From the NCBI GenBank assembly GCA_937901255.1, contig CALCHN010000026.1:59020-123019 (forward strand): a stretch of 64,000 nucleotides of DNA. Reading direction: 5' to 3'. This document shows, in pieces, positions 9,601 through 18,741 of the stretch; positions within the stretch are counted from its first letter, which is position 1, and every line of letters starts with the position of its first letter. A program made the translations under genes and the position numbers. This DNA is from an uncultured Flavobacteriales bacterium. GTDB lineage: Bacteria; Bacteroidota; Bacteroidia; Flavobacteriales_E; Vicingaceae. The notes under the pieces are model-generated. The model was not told where the DNA came from. It did no database searches and saw only the letters and a program-made list of their open reading frames with translations.

Positions 9601-11166
9601 GCTGGAAAACAAGAAGCTCAGGATGCTTCAGGTGTTGCTTTAGAAGGTGCTCAGTTTATTTCTGTACACGAAGAACAAGATTCACTTAGCTTTTTCTCAA
9701 CTAAAGCAAAGTATGATATTAGAAAAAAAGTGATTTATGCAGAGGGAGTTAAGTTTATGAACATTGCTGATGCTATGGTTTATCCAGATAGCTCTAAATT
9801 GATTATAGATAAAAATGCTCAAATGAGAACGCTTAATAATGCTAGAATTGTAGCGAGTTATATTACTCAAAACCATGATATTTATAATGCTTCTGTTAAT
9901 GTTTTTGGAAAGAAAAAATATGCAGGCTCGGGATATATAGATTATGTAGATGAGTTAGAAAAATCTCAAACTATTTACTTAAAATCTATTGCTGTAGATA
10001 CCACAGGGCAAACCATTGCTAATGCAGATATTGTTGAAACAGATGGCTTTAAGTTAAGTCCGCAGTACGAGTATTATGGTAAAGTTGAACTTTATGCCAA
10101 CAATCAGTTCTTAACATTTAACGGAACAGCCAGGATTTTACACGATTGTGATTTATTAAGTAAAAATTGGTTTACCTTTAAAACTCCAATTGATCCAAAC
10201 TCAATATACATCCCAGTAGATAGTACTACTAAAGATATTGAAGGAAATAAACTATTAGCATCTGTAATGCTTAGTTCAGACTCATTGGGAATTTATTCAA
10301 CATTCTTAAATCATAAAATAATGAACAGTCACCAGGAAGTTATTCCTGCTAAGGGTTTCCTTTATTTTGATAAAGAAAATGAAGAGTATAGAATTTCTAA
10401 TAAAGACAAACTACAAGAGATGTCTTTTGGAGGAAATTACTTGAGTTTAAGCACTAAAACATGTAAAATTTATGGTGAAGGAACTATAAATTTAGGAGCA
10501 GAAACAGGTCAGTTTGAAATTGCTTCGGCTGGTGTTGTTCACCATAATCAGCTCGATAATGAGGCTATATTTGACTTAGTAATGTCAACCAATTTTTTTA
10601 TGGAAGACAATGCAATGAAGATTTTAACTAAAAAATTAACCGAAGCTTCTGCATTAGATCCAGTAAAATTAGATAGACCCACATTTGAAAAAGGTGTTAA
10701 AGAATTGCTTGGAAAAGATGAGGGTGATAAGCTGATAGCCCAATTAAATTTATATGGAGCCTATAAAAAAGTGCCAGAAACCATGAGAAAAACGTTGGTT
10801 TTTAATGAAGTTAAATTCAAATGGAATCAACAAGAAAAAGCGTATAGGTCATACGGAAAAATTGGTATTAGCAACTTAGATAAAGATCAAATTAATAAGT
10901 ATGTTGACGGACATATAGAAATTGTAAAGAAAAGAAGTGGCGATATTGTTACCATTTATTTAGAAGTTGATAAAAACAATTGGTTCTTCTTTAATTATAC
11001 TAGAGGAATACTTCAGGTAATTTCTTCCGATAATGATTTTAATACCATTATTAAAGAAACAAAACCAGATAAGAGAAAGGCTAAAGCCGAAAAAGGACAA
11101 CAAGCATATCAGTTTATGTATTCTTCAGAGAAGAAGAAAAGAGATTTTTTAAGAAGTTTTGAATAA
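6697..11166 (+). CDS. Large exported protein of unknown function (1489 aa)
   Basis: I do not recognise this family with certainty. The protein begins with a Sec signal peptide (MKKLLTLFLILLFTLTSYSQ) and has no lipobox. The first 500 residues look like a mixed alpha/beta region, with a helical, winged-helix-like stretch near residues 470-520 (TLSQLANHMRYSLEQLEVFL). From about residue 560 onward it is long and beta-rich without obvious short repeats. Segments such as AKYDIRKKVIYAEGVKFMN (about residue 1010) recall the repeated strands of LptA/OstA-like proteins, which is only an impression. The C-terminus is basic (KPDKRKAKAEKGQQ). No type IX signal, TonB box or catalytic motif is visible. A periplasmic or outer-membrane-associated structural role is the most I can infer. 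It follows prmA by 21 bases. Confidence 0.75.
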   Translation: MKKLLTLFLILLFTLTSYSQVSKIKSFTSDSTEFFNEMESFLRASRDGDGKFIMDEFSWQWYGGKFSDEQRKDVYRIANLMLANKKKAFPDFSNYIKTISYFVNSKYQTESSFFSWQKILEKLILGKAASKSASSARKQFVDYLQACNDLFEKNALYSSAATEWKSNNSNYTFGFDSLPFIEFEALNLTCYAKGDSAVIYDTRGKYYPTEEIWYGEGGKITWERAGFPSDSVYAVIDDKYNIHLKSPQYEVNNVTFYDLYYFDEPMKGNVKEKVLANITEDRASYPRFQSADARLQIKQIVDGVDYIGGFALHGNEVIGRGAGEDQAHVIFYRKELPFVKMSSNAFIIKPDRIVADNSSFTMYLKEDSIYHPGLIFKFFFDKRQLNLIRDNKGLKKSPYSNTYHKIDMDFEYLTWAVDSPMVQFRNLVGGTKTDAVFISQDFFRMDAYMSFLGTGTQHPLYSLRVLTHKLDTNFITLSQLANHMRYSLEQLEVFLLDLSYKGFIIYDYENKTFIVKEKLLNWVSASGGNIDYDVIGFYSNTKAPNNATLSLLNYDMQMRGVESINLSDSQEVIIYPTNREITLKKNRDFKFSGVVQAGRFDFMGHDFFFKYDDFKIDMPNVDSLRIYAETGRTDEFGQPIIRPVKTVIQQINGDLLIDKPTNKSGVKPFHEYPIFNSFRDSYVFYDRKSIQGGVYGKDDFYFHVKPFTIDSLADFDNESLRFDGTLVSGGIFPDIKETLTLQSDHSLGFIKKTPPDGMPMYAGKGVFKNDINLSHKGLRGNGELDYIASTTYSDNFIFFPDSTKAIAQRFIVKENPNAIEFPPVDGENVAMFWNPSQDYMTHSVIDKPIAMYDMKSKMHGKTIIEPEGLSGKGIFEFEKAEMEANLIKFKYQDFSSDTADFRLKDFTGDGNALAFSTKNVNAFVSFKERNGIFKSNGDGSVINFEPMKYICFMDEFKWYMDNDNIELSAGKQEAQDASGVALEGAQFISVHEEQDSLSFFSTKAKYDIRKKVIYAEGVKFMNIADAMVYPDSSKLIIDKNAQMRTLNNARIVASYITQNHDIYNASVNVFGKKKYAGSGYIDYVDELEKSQTIYLKSIAVDTTGQTIANADIVETDGFKLSPQYEYYGKVELYANNQFLTFNGTARILHDCDLLSKNWFTFKTPIDPNSIYIPVDSTTKDIEGNKLLASVMLSSDSLGIYSTFLNHKIMNSHQEVIPAKGFLYFDKENEEYRISNKDKLQEMSFGGNYLSLSTKTCKIYGEGTINLGAETGQFEIASAGVVHHNQLDNEAIFDLVMSTNFFMEDNAMKILTKKLTEASALDPVKLDRPTFEKGVKELLGKDEGDKLIAQLNLYGAYKKVPETMRKTLVFNEVKFKWNQQEKAYRSYGKIGISNLDKDQINKYVDGHIEIVKKRSGDIVTIYLEVDKNNWFFFNYTRGILQVISSDNDFNTIIKETKPDKRKAKAEKGQQAYQFMYSSEKKKRDFLRSFE

Positions 11167-11280
11167 TATTTTTTGGAATCAACCATGATATTTTTTTAAA
11201 ACAATAAGTGTCTGATTATTTGTTTATTATGTCTAATTAAAAAAAATAATTAAATATAATTAGATGAAAATTAAGTGTTT

Positions 11281-11312
11281 TTTGCATCAATGCAATAAAA
11301 TTGTACATTTGC
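11281..11312 (+). promoter_or_regulatory. Strong promoter of the 2263-aa gene
   Basis: TTTG at 11281-11284, a 19-base spacer, then TACATTTGC at 11304-11312: both Bacteroidota promoter elements match exactly. Transcription should start near 11316. This excludes the possible TTG start at 11301, which lies inside the promoter, and fixes the ATG at 11331. Confidence 0.75.
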
Positions 11313-11330
11313 CGAATTGTAGTTATTGCA

Positions 11331-14300
11331 ATGTTAGATAGATTTTTATTAAAAATATACTTAGTTATACTGTTGGTTTTTACTAGCTCAACAGTGGCGT
11401 ACTCTCAATATAATTCAGAGGAGGAGCTAAAGAAAGCAGCTGATAAGTTCTTTGCTGAAGAGAATTATATTGAAGCATTACCGCTATTTTCTCAGTTGCT
11501 AAGTACTTATCCCAAAGACTTAAATTACAATTATAAATACGGTGCTTGCTACCTTTATGCCACCAGAGATAAAGAAAAAGCCATTAACTATTTAAGTTTT
11601 GCAGCCTCTCGTCCAAATGTAGATCCGTTAGCTTATTATTATTTAGCAAAAGCCTATCATCATAATTATGAATTTGCTTCGGCAATCGTTTATTTTAATA
11701 AATACAAAGGCAAAACTTCCTCTAAAGAACATCAAAAGTATGCTATAGATAGGCAAATAGAAATGTGTAAAAATGGTCAGCAGTTGCTTAAAAAAATAAA
11801 TAAAATTGGTGTTATCAGTAAAAAAGAGATTAAAGAATCCGATTTTTTTAGAAGTTATGATTTAAGAGGTTTACAAGGAAAAGTAATTGTAAAGCCCGAT
11901 GAATTTAAAATGAAAGTAGATAAGAAAGAAAATGAATATTCTATTTTATATTCAGATCCTAACTTAAATGTGGTTGTGTTTTCTTCTTACGGAGATAAAG
12001 GTTCTAATAAAGACATTTATAAAATTGAAAAAATTGGAATTAATCAGTTTTCCGACCCAATAAGTTTAGGAGATGTAATTAATACGCCTTATGATGAAGA
12101 TTATGCTTTTCTTCATCCCGATGGAAAAACACTTTATTTCTCCTCTAAAGGACATAACAGCATGGGAGGTTATGACATTTTTAAATCTATTTACGACAAT
12201 GCTTCTGGCACTTGGTCAACTCCGATAAATTTAGACTTTCCTATTAATACGCCTGATGATGATATTTTATATATTAGCGATATTGATAATCAGTTGGCAT
12301 ATTTTGCTTCCTCTAGAGCAAGTAAACAAAAAGAACTTACCGTTTATAAAGTAAAGGTAGAACCTGAGCCGCTTCATAATCCGCTTATTAAAGGGTTGTT
12401 TGTTTCTGAAGAAAATCCATCACTTAAAAATGCGACCATTTCTATTGTAGATGCTATGGATAATACCAAATATGGTGTTTATAATACAGATGAAAACAGT
12501 GGAGAATATTTATTAACCTTTCCTGCTGATGAGAAAAAATATAAGCTGATTGTTGAAACTACTAATGATGCACCAATTCACTCAGCAATTATTGAGTTGC
12601 CTAAAATGACGGAGTTTAAACTCTTAAAACAAGAATTATTGTTGGTAGGAACAGGAGATAATGAGAAGTTGGTAATTAAAAATCTGTTCGACCAAGAAGA
12701 TGAATTTGATATTTCCAACCCAATTATTGTTCAGAATTTATTGAAACAACAAGCTAAACTAGATGTAAATATTTCTGAAGAAGATGCTTTAAAATCTATA
12801 AATGAAACTTCTTCAACATTGGTAGCTAACGAAACTTCAGATTCTGAATATGCCGATTATTCTGATGAAAAATTAAAAGCAGTAGCTAGCAAAAAAGTAA
12901 ATGACTTACTTCAAAAAACTAAAAAATCTGAAGAAGAAAAAGATTTCTATTTTAATTATGCTGCTACAAAAACTAATGAAGCAAAAAAACAATATAATCA
13001 GGATACTAAAAATAAAGATGTTGTTGCTGAAGATGTAAACACAGCTTCATTAGCCTTGAAATTAGCACGAGTAACCCAAAATGAAGCTGTTGAAAGAAAT
13101 TCTGACAAACCTAAGCTGTTAGCATATCAACAAAAGTTAGAAGAAGCAATAAGTTCAGGAAATAGGAGCGAAGCAGAGTTAATAATGGCAGAAATAGAAA
13201 AAATTGAGGCTGCTGCTTATTTTGAAAATTCAGCGGTTGAGGTAGAAACTAAATTAGCTGATGAAAATCTTAAAACTGCTAAAGCCGAATATCAAAAACA
13301 ACGCGATATTGTAATCGGTTATACCAATAGAAAATTAGAGTTAGAAAAATCTATTGCTGATATTGAATCTCAAATAGCATCTACCAAAAAAGCTAAAGAT
13401 AAAGAAGCTTTACAAGACCAGTTGGCAACCTATAAAATTGATTTAGAAGATATAGAATTTCAGTTAGGAAAATCTAAAGCGAAAGAACTACTTGCGAAAC
13501 AAGCACTTGATAAAGCTAAAAACGAAGCGAGTTTATTGGCAAATGTGGTGGATGCAGCCAAAAATAAAACTACAACTTCTCCATCATTGGATAATCAAGC
13601 AATTCTTGCCACAGAAAGTACCATCAGATTTTTTGATGAAGAGGGAGTGCTAGGTTATTATCCTGCTACAAGTTCATCAACTAGCACAAGTGTTACTTCT
13701 ACTAGCTTAGTAGCCATGAAAGATGATTACGATATTATTGATGATAACGGAAATTTAATTGATTACAATTCAAAATACGCCAATCTGGTGGATGAGAACG
13801 ATAATAATCCGACAGCAATAGTGGACATTAACAAACAATGGATAGCGGCTATTGAAGAAGATATTGAGATAAAAAATAGCATGAAAAACAGTGCGACAAC
13901 TGTTGGGGAAAAAGAAGAATTATCAAAAATAATTGCTCAATTAGAAACAATAAAACAGCAAAAAGAAGAAGAAATTGACTTGCAAACTAACTTAGCACTT
14001 CAAAATGAAACTAATAACACTGCTAATTCTAATGAAAATACAGTAGCAGATAACAATAACAATACTGCAAACACAAGCACCACATCAAAAACAAGCACTA
14101 AAAAATACGAAACTTCTATTATAGATAAAGATGGAAATGTGATAGATTACAATGCTCAGTTTTTAGAAGAGTTAGAGCAACTTCCAGCCGATGAACAAAC
14201 AGCTAAACTTTTTGCTCAGAAAGCTGAAATTTACAATAAGTGGGCAGATGCCACCGAACAAGAAATTACTTTAAAGAAAATTGAATTAGTAGAAGCAGAT

Positions 14301-17300
14301 GCCAATGAAGCTCCTGCAATTCAGGAAGATTTAGATGAATTAGCTTCAGATTTACAAGATAAACAAGAATTTACAGCTTTATTTTTGACTCAAGCAAAAG
14401 CATTGGCAGCTACAGAAGATGAATTGGCTTATGTGGAAAATATCGAAAATAAAATTGCTGGAAATACTATTGAAAGTAATGAGTTGGCTAGTAATGAAAC
14501 TAGTAACAACAATGGAAATAACACCACTTCATCCAACCAAAAAGTTAATACTTCACAATACAACAACATTACAATTAACAATGATGGAAGCGTAAATGAT
14601 TATACTACCGAATATGAAAATCAATTAGCAGATTTAGAGTTACGTTCAGATAATAAAGTTAAAATTAGTGAAGAACAAGTTGCGGTAACTACCAATTGGA
14701 TTGAAGCTATAGATGAAGAAATAGCTTATCAGAATGAGCGATTAATTGCTACTGATGATGAAAATGAGAAAGCAACTATTGAGAATAGAATTGCTGATTT
14801 AAAAGACCAAAAATCAACTCAAATAGCTCAATTAAATACTTACCAAACAGAACTTTTAGCAGCTAAATCAACAACTACTAATGAGACTACTAATGAAGTT
14901 GCCGTAAATGAAACAAATTCTTCTTTAGCTTATAACTCAACTACTGCCAAAAACATGTTGGCAAATGTAGATGACCTTACAGAAGAAGTAAATGCATTAA
15001 GAGTAAAAGCAGATAATACAGAAGATGAAGCATATAAAACTCAAAACACAACAGAAAAAGAAGAGAAATTAGCTGAAGCTGAAGAAATTAATAAGGATGC
15101 CAACAATAAAGAAATTGAAATAGCAACCTTGTACGAAAGAGCTAACTCAACAGAATTTAAAGAGAATCAAACTACAGTTAATACGCTTTTACAATCCATT
15201 GGCGGACAGTCAACAGACAATAATTACATTATGGCTGAAATGCTTAATGATGAGTCGGTTACTTTGTTTAATGAAGCTTCCGATGCTCGTCAAAAAGCAG
15301 TTGCTACCAACAATTTTAATCAGAAAAAAGACTTGTTAGATGAGGCTGCCAAATTAGAAAAAGAAGCTATAGAAAAACAACAAAGCGCCATTGGTTTGTT
15401 AGAGCAAGTTAGTACTTCGTCACCTTTAGCTGCAACCAACAATAATCAAAATAATACAGAAGAGGTAATTGCTGAAGAAACAAACAACAATCAGCAAGTA
15501 TCAACTAACGAAACTCAATCAACCAATAATACTACTGAGGAAGATGTGATTGCTGAGGAAACTTCAACAAGCAATAACAATCAGCAATCAACCAACAACA
15601 GACAAGCATCATCAAATAATACCCAACAACAGGTGGAGGTTTACGAACCTAAAAATATAGTATTGCCATCTAAAGAAAGAAAACAAGATGCAATTCAGCT
15701 AGAAAAAGAAGCAATAACTTTAAATCAAGAAGCTAAACAACTTGACGAAACGGCTGAAAACACTAAAAATAGAAAAGAAAAACAAGCCTTAGTTGAACAA
15801 GCCAATCAAAAAAGACAAGAAGTTGACAAAAAAGCTAAAGAAGCAGAAGTAATTTATGCAGAAGTAAAAGAAATGGAAGCTGAAGAGGAATTGTATTTAG
15901 AAGAATTAGCAACACAAAGAAAAGAGTTGGTAGCTACAGTGCTAACACCAGAAGAGGAAAGTTATGTTCAAAGTCTTACTCCGGAAGAAAAAGCAGCGAT
16001 TACCAATACACCCGAGTTTAAAGAATATAAGGAGTTAAAACAAAACTCTAGAAGGTTGGTAAAAGAAGCTCAAGTGGAATATGTTGCTGCCGATAAAGCC
16101 AAAAAAGAAGCTGAGGACCAAAAACAGTTAGGTGTTGCACTTCAAGCTATGCAACAAGCAGCTGCAACCGAAGCTGATAAAAATAAATTGGCTAACCAAA
16201 TGAAGAAGTTGGAGGAAATGATTGCCCAAAATGAACAAAAAGCAAAAGAACTTAGAGAAAAAGCTACAGCTAAAGAAGAACAAGCGTTAGCAGAAAATAA
16301 AAAAGCCAACAATATGGTTGCTAACAAAGATGAAAATTCGGCTCTTGGCTTTGTGGCTCTTGAAAAAACCAATGATACTTCTGATGAAATGTTAGCTGAT
16401 TATGCTAATGAAGTGAATAGTAGTCTTCCTGAAAACCAAAGAAAACAACAAGCAAATAACAAAACAGAGGAAGATGTAATTGCTGAGGAAAGTACAACTA
16501 ACAACCAGCAAACAACAAACAACGAAACTCAGACAAACAACAATAATACGGAGGAAGATGTAATTGCTGAGGAAAGTACAATTAACAGTCAACAGTCAAC
16601 AAACAACAGTCAGCAAACAACAAATAACGAAATTCAAACAAATAATACAGAGGATGATGTGATTGCGGAGGAAACCACGAATAACAACAATCAACAAACT
16701 ACGAATACCAACCAGCAAACAACAAACAACAACAGACAAGCGATAAATAACCAGCAATCAGTAGCAAATATTGATGAAATTCCAGAAGAATTAACAGAAT
16801 CCATATTTACGATTACATCGCCAAACGAAGCTGCTTATAATGAAAATAAGAGAATTCCTAAAAACCCTAAATTGCCAGAAGGTTTAGTGTTTAAAGTACA
16901 AATTGGTGCATTCAGAAACCCAATTCCACAAGATCATTATAAAGGTTTTGCTCCTTTAATGGCCGAAGATGCTGGAAATGGAATTACTCGATATACAGCA
17001 GGTTTATTCAAAACATTTAATGTAGCGAATATGGCTAAAAATGAAATTAGAACGATGGGTTATCCCGATGCCTTTGTGGTAGCATTTTTTAATGGAAAAA
17101 GAATTAACATTAATGAAGCTCGTGCTATGCTAAATGAAACTGAAACTCCAGAAGAAATTTCTTTTACTAATACCGCTAACCAAGCTAACAATCAGCAAAT
17201 TACTAATAATAACAACCAAACAAGTAATAACAATTCGCCAACAACTACAGAAGAAGTAAAAGATGGCATTTCTAAAGATGTTAGAAACATAGAAGGCGTT

Positions 17301-18119
17301 TTCTATACCATTCAGGTTGGTGTTTATTCTAAACCGATTACAGCTGACCAATTAAACAACCTTACGCCATTAAACAGTGAAAGAACTGCTAATGGATTGA
17401 TAAGATATACATCTGGTATTTATAAAAATATTGATGATGCCAATGCGGCTAAAAACAGAGCTGTCAATCTAGGAATTACCGATGCTTTTATCGTTGCTTA
17501 CCAAAACGGAAATAAAATTACTGTAGCTCAGGCGAACGAATTGTTAGGCAGCAACAATTCATCTCCAGCAAACAATAATGTAACAGAGGATGAGGTAACT
17601 AATGAGAATACTTCACCAAACAACAATACATCAGAAAACAATACTTCAACATCAACCAATGAAAATACTAACACCACAACTCCTTCGGATGAAACCAATG
17701 AAGAACCTATTGAGACAGTAGAGACAAACAATACAAATGAAACAACAGAAACAGTTGAACCAACTACTACAAATGAAGAACCGGTAGTAGCTCCAACACC
17801 CAAAACGGATGAAGAATTACGTCAAGTTGCTGAAAGCTTAAATATTGTTTTTAAAGTGAAGATAGGAGAGTTTACAGATGAAATTAGCAATGAAGATGCA
17901 GCTGTATTATTAAAACTTTCCGACAGAAATATAGAAAACTTTGTGGATGGAGAAAAAACCATTTACACCGTAGGCAATTTACTTGATTATAAATCCGCAC
18001 TAAACACTCAATTAGAAATGAAAGAACTGGGTGTTAAATCTCCTTCGGTTATTGCCTTTAAAAACAACACTATTATTCCAGTTGAAGAAGCGTTAGAGTT
18101 AATAAAAACTAGTAATTAG
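11331..18119 (+). CDS. PorE-like TPR/PD40 protein with coiled coils and three SPOR-like modules
   Basis: A 2263-aa exported protein with signal peptide MLDRFLLKIYLVILLVFTSS. Domains by window position: TPR-type helices 11410-11760, a PD40/WD40-like propeller 11930-12350 (HPDGKTLYFSSKG, MGGYDIFKS), and a regulatory-like beta domain 12380-12600. Long coiled coils cover 12850-13560, followed by three related modules near 13720, 14105 and 14550, each opening with a D-G/N-x-IDY-like motif. More coiled coil at 15650-16300 is flanked by Asn/Gln-rich linkers carrying five copies of TEEDVIAEE-like motifs. Three SPOR-like modules lie at 16880-17130, 17290-17550 and 17840-18110 (VFKVQIGAF, FYTIQVGVY, VFKVKIGEF). 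TPR-propeller-regulatory order is that of the type IX component PorE, which ends in OmpA. SPOR also binds peptidoglycan. An envelope-anchoring role is inferred. Confidence 0.75.
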   Translation: MLDRFLLKIYLVILLVFTSSTVAYSQYNSEEELKKAADKFFAEENYIEALPLFSQLLSTYPKDLNYNYKYGACYLYATRDKEKAINYLSFAASRPNVDPLAYYYLAKAYHHNYEFASAIVYFNKYKGKTSSKEHQKYAIDRQIEMCKNGQQLLKKINKIGVISKKEIKESDFFRSYDLRGLQGKVIVKPDEFKMKVDKKENEYSILYSDPNLNVVVFSSYGDKGSNKDIYKIEKIGINQFSDPISLGDVINTPYDEDYAFLHPDGKTLYFSSKGHNSMGGYDIFKSIYDNASGTWSTPINLDFPINTPDDDILYISDIDNQLAYFASSRASKQKELTVYKVKVEPEPLHNPLIKGLFVSEENPSLKNATISIVDAMDNTKYGVYNTDENSGEYLLTFPADEKKYKLIVETTNDAPIHSAIIELPKMTEFKLLKQELLLVGTGDNEKLVIKNLFDQEDEFDISNPIIVQNLLKQQAKLDVNISEEDALKSINETSSTLVANETSDSEYADYSDEKLKAVASKKVNDLLQKTKKSEEEKDFYFNYAATKTNEAKKQYNQDTKNKDVVAEDVNTASLALKLARVTQNEAVERNSDKPKLLAYQQKLEEAISSGNRSEAELIMAEIEKIEAAAYFENSAVEVETKLADENLKTAKAEYQKQRDIVIGYTNRKLELEKSIADIESQIASTKKAKDKEALQDQLATYKIDLEDIEFQLGKSKAKELLAKQALDKAKNEASLLANVVDAAKNKTTTSPSLDNQAILATESTIRFFDEEGVLGYYPATSSSTSTSVTSTSLVAMKDDYDIIDDNGNLIDYNSKYANLVDENDNNPTAIVDINKQWIAAIEEDIEIKNSMKNSATTVGEKEELSKIIAQLETIKQQKEEEIDLQTNLALQNETNNTANSNENTVADNNNNTANTSTTSKTSTKKYETSIIDKDGNVIDYNAQFLEELEQLPADEQTAKLFAQKAEIYNKWADATEQEITLKKIELVEADANEAPAIQEDLDELASDLQDKQEFTALFLTQAKALAATEDELAYVENIENKIAGNTIESNELASNETSNNNGNNTTSSNQKVNTSQYNNITINNDGSVNDYTTEYENQLADLELRSDNKVKISEEQVAVTTNWIEAIDEEIAYQNERLIATDDENEKATIENRIADLKDQKSTQIAQLNTYQTELLAAKSTTTNETTNEVAVNETNSSLAYNSTTAKNMLANVDDLTEEVNALRVKADNTEDEAYKTQNTTEKEEKLAEAEEINKDANNKEIEIATLYERANSTEFKENQTTVNTLLQSIGGQSTDNNYIMAEMLNDESVTLFNEASDARQKAVATNNFNQKKDLLDEAAKLEKEAIEKQQSAIGLLEQVSTSSPLAATNNNQNNTEEVIAEETNNNQQVSTNETQSTNNTTEEDVIAEETSTSNNNQQSTNNRQASSNNTQQQVEVYEPKNIVLPSKERKQDAIQLEKEAITLNQEAKQLDETAENTKNRKEKQALVEQANQKRQEVDKKAKEAEVIYAEVKEMEAEEELYLEELATQRKELVATVLTPEEESYVQSLTPEEKAAITNTPEFKEYKELKQNSRRLVKEAQVEYVAADKAKKEAEDQKQLGVALQAMQQAAATEADKNKLANQMKKLEEMIAQNEQKAKELREKATAKEEQALAENKKANNMVANKDENSALGFVALEKTNDTSDEMLADYANEVNSSLPENQRKQQANNKTEEDVIAEESTTNNQQTTNNETQTNNNNTEEDVIAEESTINSQQSTNNSQQTTNNEIQTNNTEDDVIAEETTNNNNQQTTNTNQQTTNNNRQAINNQQSVANIDEIPEELTESIFTITSPNEAAYNENKRIPKNPKLPEGLVFKVQIGAFRNPIPQDHYKGFAPLMAEDAGNGITRYTAGLFKTFNVANMAKNEIRTMGYPDAFVVAFFNGKRININEARAMLNETETPEEISFTNTANQANNQQITNNNNQTSNNNSPTTTEEVKDGISKDVRNIEGVFYTIQVGVYSKPITADQLNNLTPLNSERTANGLIRYTSGIYKNIDDANAAKNRAVNLGITDAFIVAYQNGNKITVAQANELLGSNNSSPANNNVTEDEVTNENTSPNNNTSENNTSTSTNENTNTTTPSDETNEEPIETVETNNTNETTETVEPTTTNEEPVVAPTPKTDEELRQVAESLNIVFKVKIGEFTDEISNEDAAVLLKLSDRNIENFVDGEKTIYTVGNLLDYKSALNTQLEMKELGVKSPSVIAFKNNTIIPVEEALELIKTSN

Positions 18120-18162
18120 AAATTAGAAATTAGAAATTAGAAATTAGAAATTAGAAATTAGA
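18114..18162. repeat. Tandem heptamer (ATTAGAA)n
   Basis: About seven head-to-tail copies of a 7-base unit, starting within the last codons of the 2263-aa gene and running into the spacer. Single copies of the same word (TTCTAATTT) occur again near 27310, in the narJ-narI spacer. Confidence 0.85.
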
Positions 18163-18192
18163 GATTGTATAGCTCGAATTCTCACTCTCACT

Positions 18193-18277
18193 TTTCCATT
18201 CCCGTTCCCATTCCCGTTCCCGTTCCCATTCCCGTTCCCATTCCCATTCCCTTTCCCATTCCCTTTTCCCTCTCCCT
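18193..18277. repeat. Hexanucleotide microsatellite (TTCCCR)n
   Basis: About 13 near-perfect units alternating TTCCCA and TTCCCG, decaying at the right end to TTTCCC and TCTCCC. One strand is all pyrimidine apart from the R positions, and the other is G-rich with runs of three Gs. It could slip during replication and change length between isolates. It lies between the 2263-aa gene and clpS, and the open frames through it (GNGNGN) are artefacts of the repeat. Confidence 0.9.
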
Positions 18278-18331
18278 TTATAGTGGATTCAAGAAATTTA
18301 TATATAAACCATCTTTCTTCTTTAAAAAAGT

Positions 18332-18339
18332 TAATTTTG
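18332..18339 (+). promoter_or_regulatory. Promoter of clpS
   Basis: TAATTTTG matches TAnnTTTG exactly. Predicted transcription start is near 18344, 14 bases before the ATG. The microsatellite ends 55 bases upstream of this element. Confidence 0.55.
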
Positions 18340-18357
18340 TAATATAAATTAGATGTT

Positions 18358-18627
18358 ATGATTACAGAAACAGAAATACAAGTAGAAGTAGAAAATACAG
18401 CTATCAAAGAAAATCATTTGGTGTTATATAATGATGATGTAAATACTTTTGATTACGTTATTGAGTTGCTAATGAAAGTTTGTAACCATGATGCTATACA
18501 AGCAGAACAATGTGCAATGTTAGTTCATTATAAAGGAAGATGTTCGGTTAAAAGAGGTAGCTTTGAAGTACTAGAACCTATGTCGGCCATTCTATCTGAT
18601 GCAGGACTAACAGTAGAAATAAATTAA
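18358..18627 (+). CDS. clpS: ATP-dependent Clp protease adaptor ClpS
   Basis: Adaptor that binds proteins with destabilising N-terminal residues and delivers them to ClpAP. The 89-aa length is normal. The family core is visible: HLVLYNDDVNTFDYVIELL (residues 20-38) contains the NDDxNTF motif whose acidic residues bind the alpha-amino group of the substrate. VHYKGRCSVKRG (about residues 60-71) carries the conserved His-Tyr-x-Gly, and a C-terminal beta strand (LTVEI) closes the fold. The N-terminal 19 residues are acidic and probably unstructured, as expected for the part that enters the ClpA pore. It is a single-gene unit with its own promoter. Confidence 0.92.
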   Translation: MITETEIQVEVENTAIKENHLVLYNDDVNTFDYVIELLMKVCNHDAIQAEQCAMLVHYKGRCSVKRGSFEVLEPMSAILSDAGLTVEIN

Positions 18628-18679
18628 TTTCGTATTACAGCAAGGTATTATTGATTATAAAAGTTTGGTTATTTCAAAG

Positions 18680-18722
18680 CTCCGAAGGAGTGATATTTAT
18701 AAGCGATGAGTTAAGTTCATCG
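18680..18722. repeat. Two short intergenic palindromes upstream of the M48 gene
   Basis: CTCC-GAA-GGAG at 18680-18690 and CGATGA-N7-TCATCG at 18704-18722. The first looks like the GCTCC..GGAGC type of short palindrome scattered through many Bacteroidota genomes. The second ends 19 bases before the M48 start codon and could form a hairpin in the leader. Confidence 0.5.
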
Positions 18723-18741
18723 GAAATTAAAAATTAAACAT

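Noticed and set aside
11301..11330. TTG start for the 2263-aa gene
   Set aside because: The codon lies inside a perfect promoter (TTTG-N19-TACATTTGC). The ATG at 11331 begins a proper signal peptide.
16142..16592. Minus-strand ORFs inside the PorE-like gene
   Set aside because: They are reverse reading of Lys/Glu/Ala and Asn/Gln-rich coding repeats, without promoters or start contexts.
18144..18407. Gly-Asn repeat protein (minus) or Pro-Val repeat protein (plus)
   Set aside because: Both are translations of the hexanucleotide microsatellite with no start signals, and they overlap clpS.
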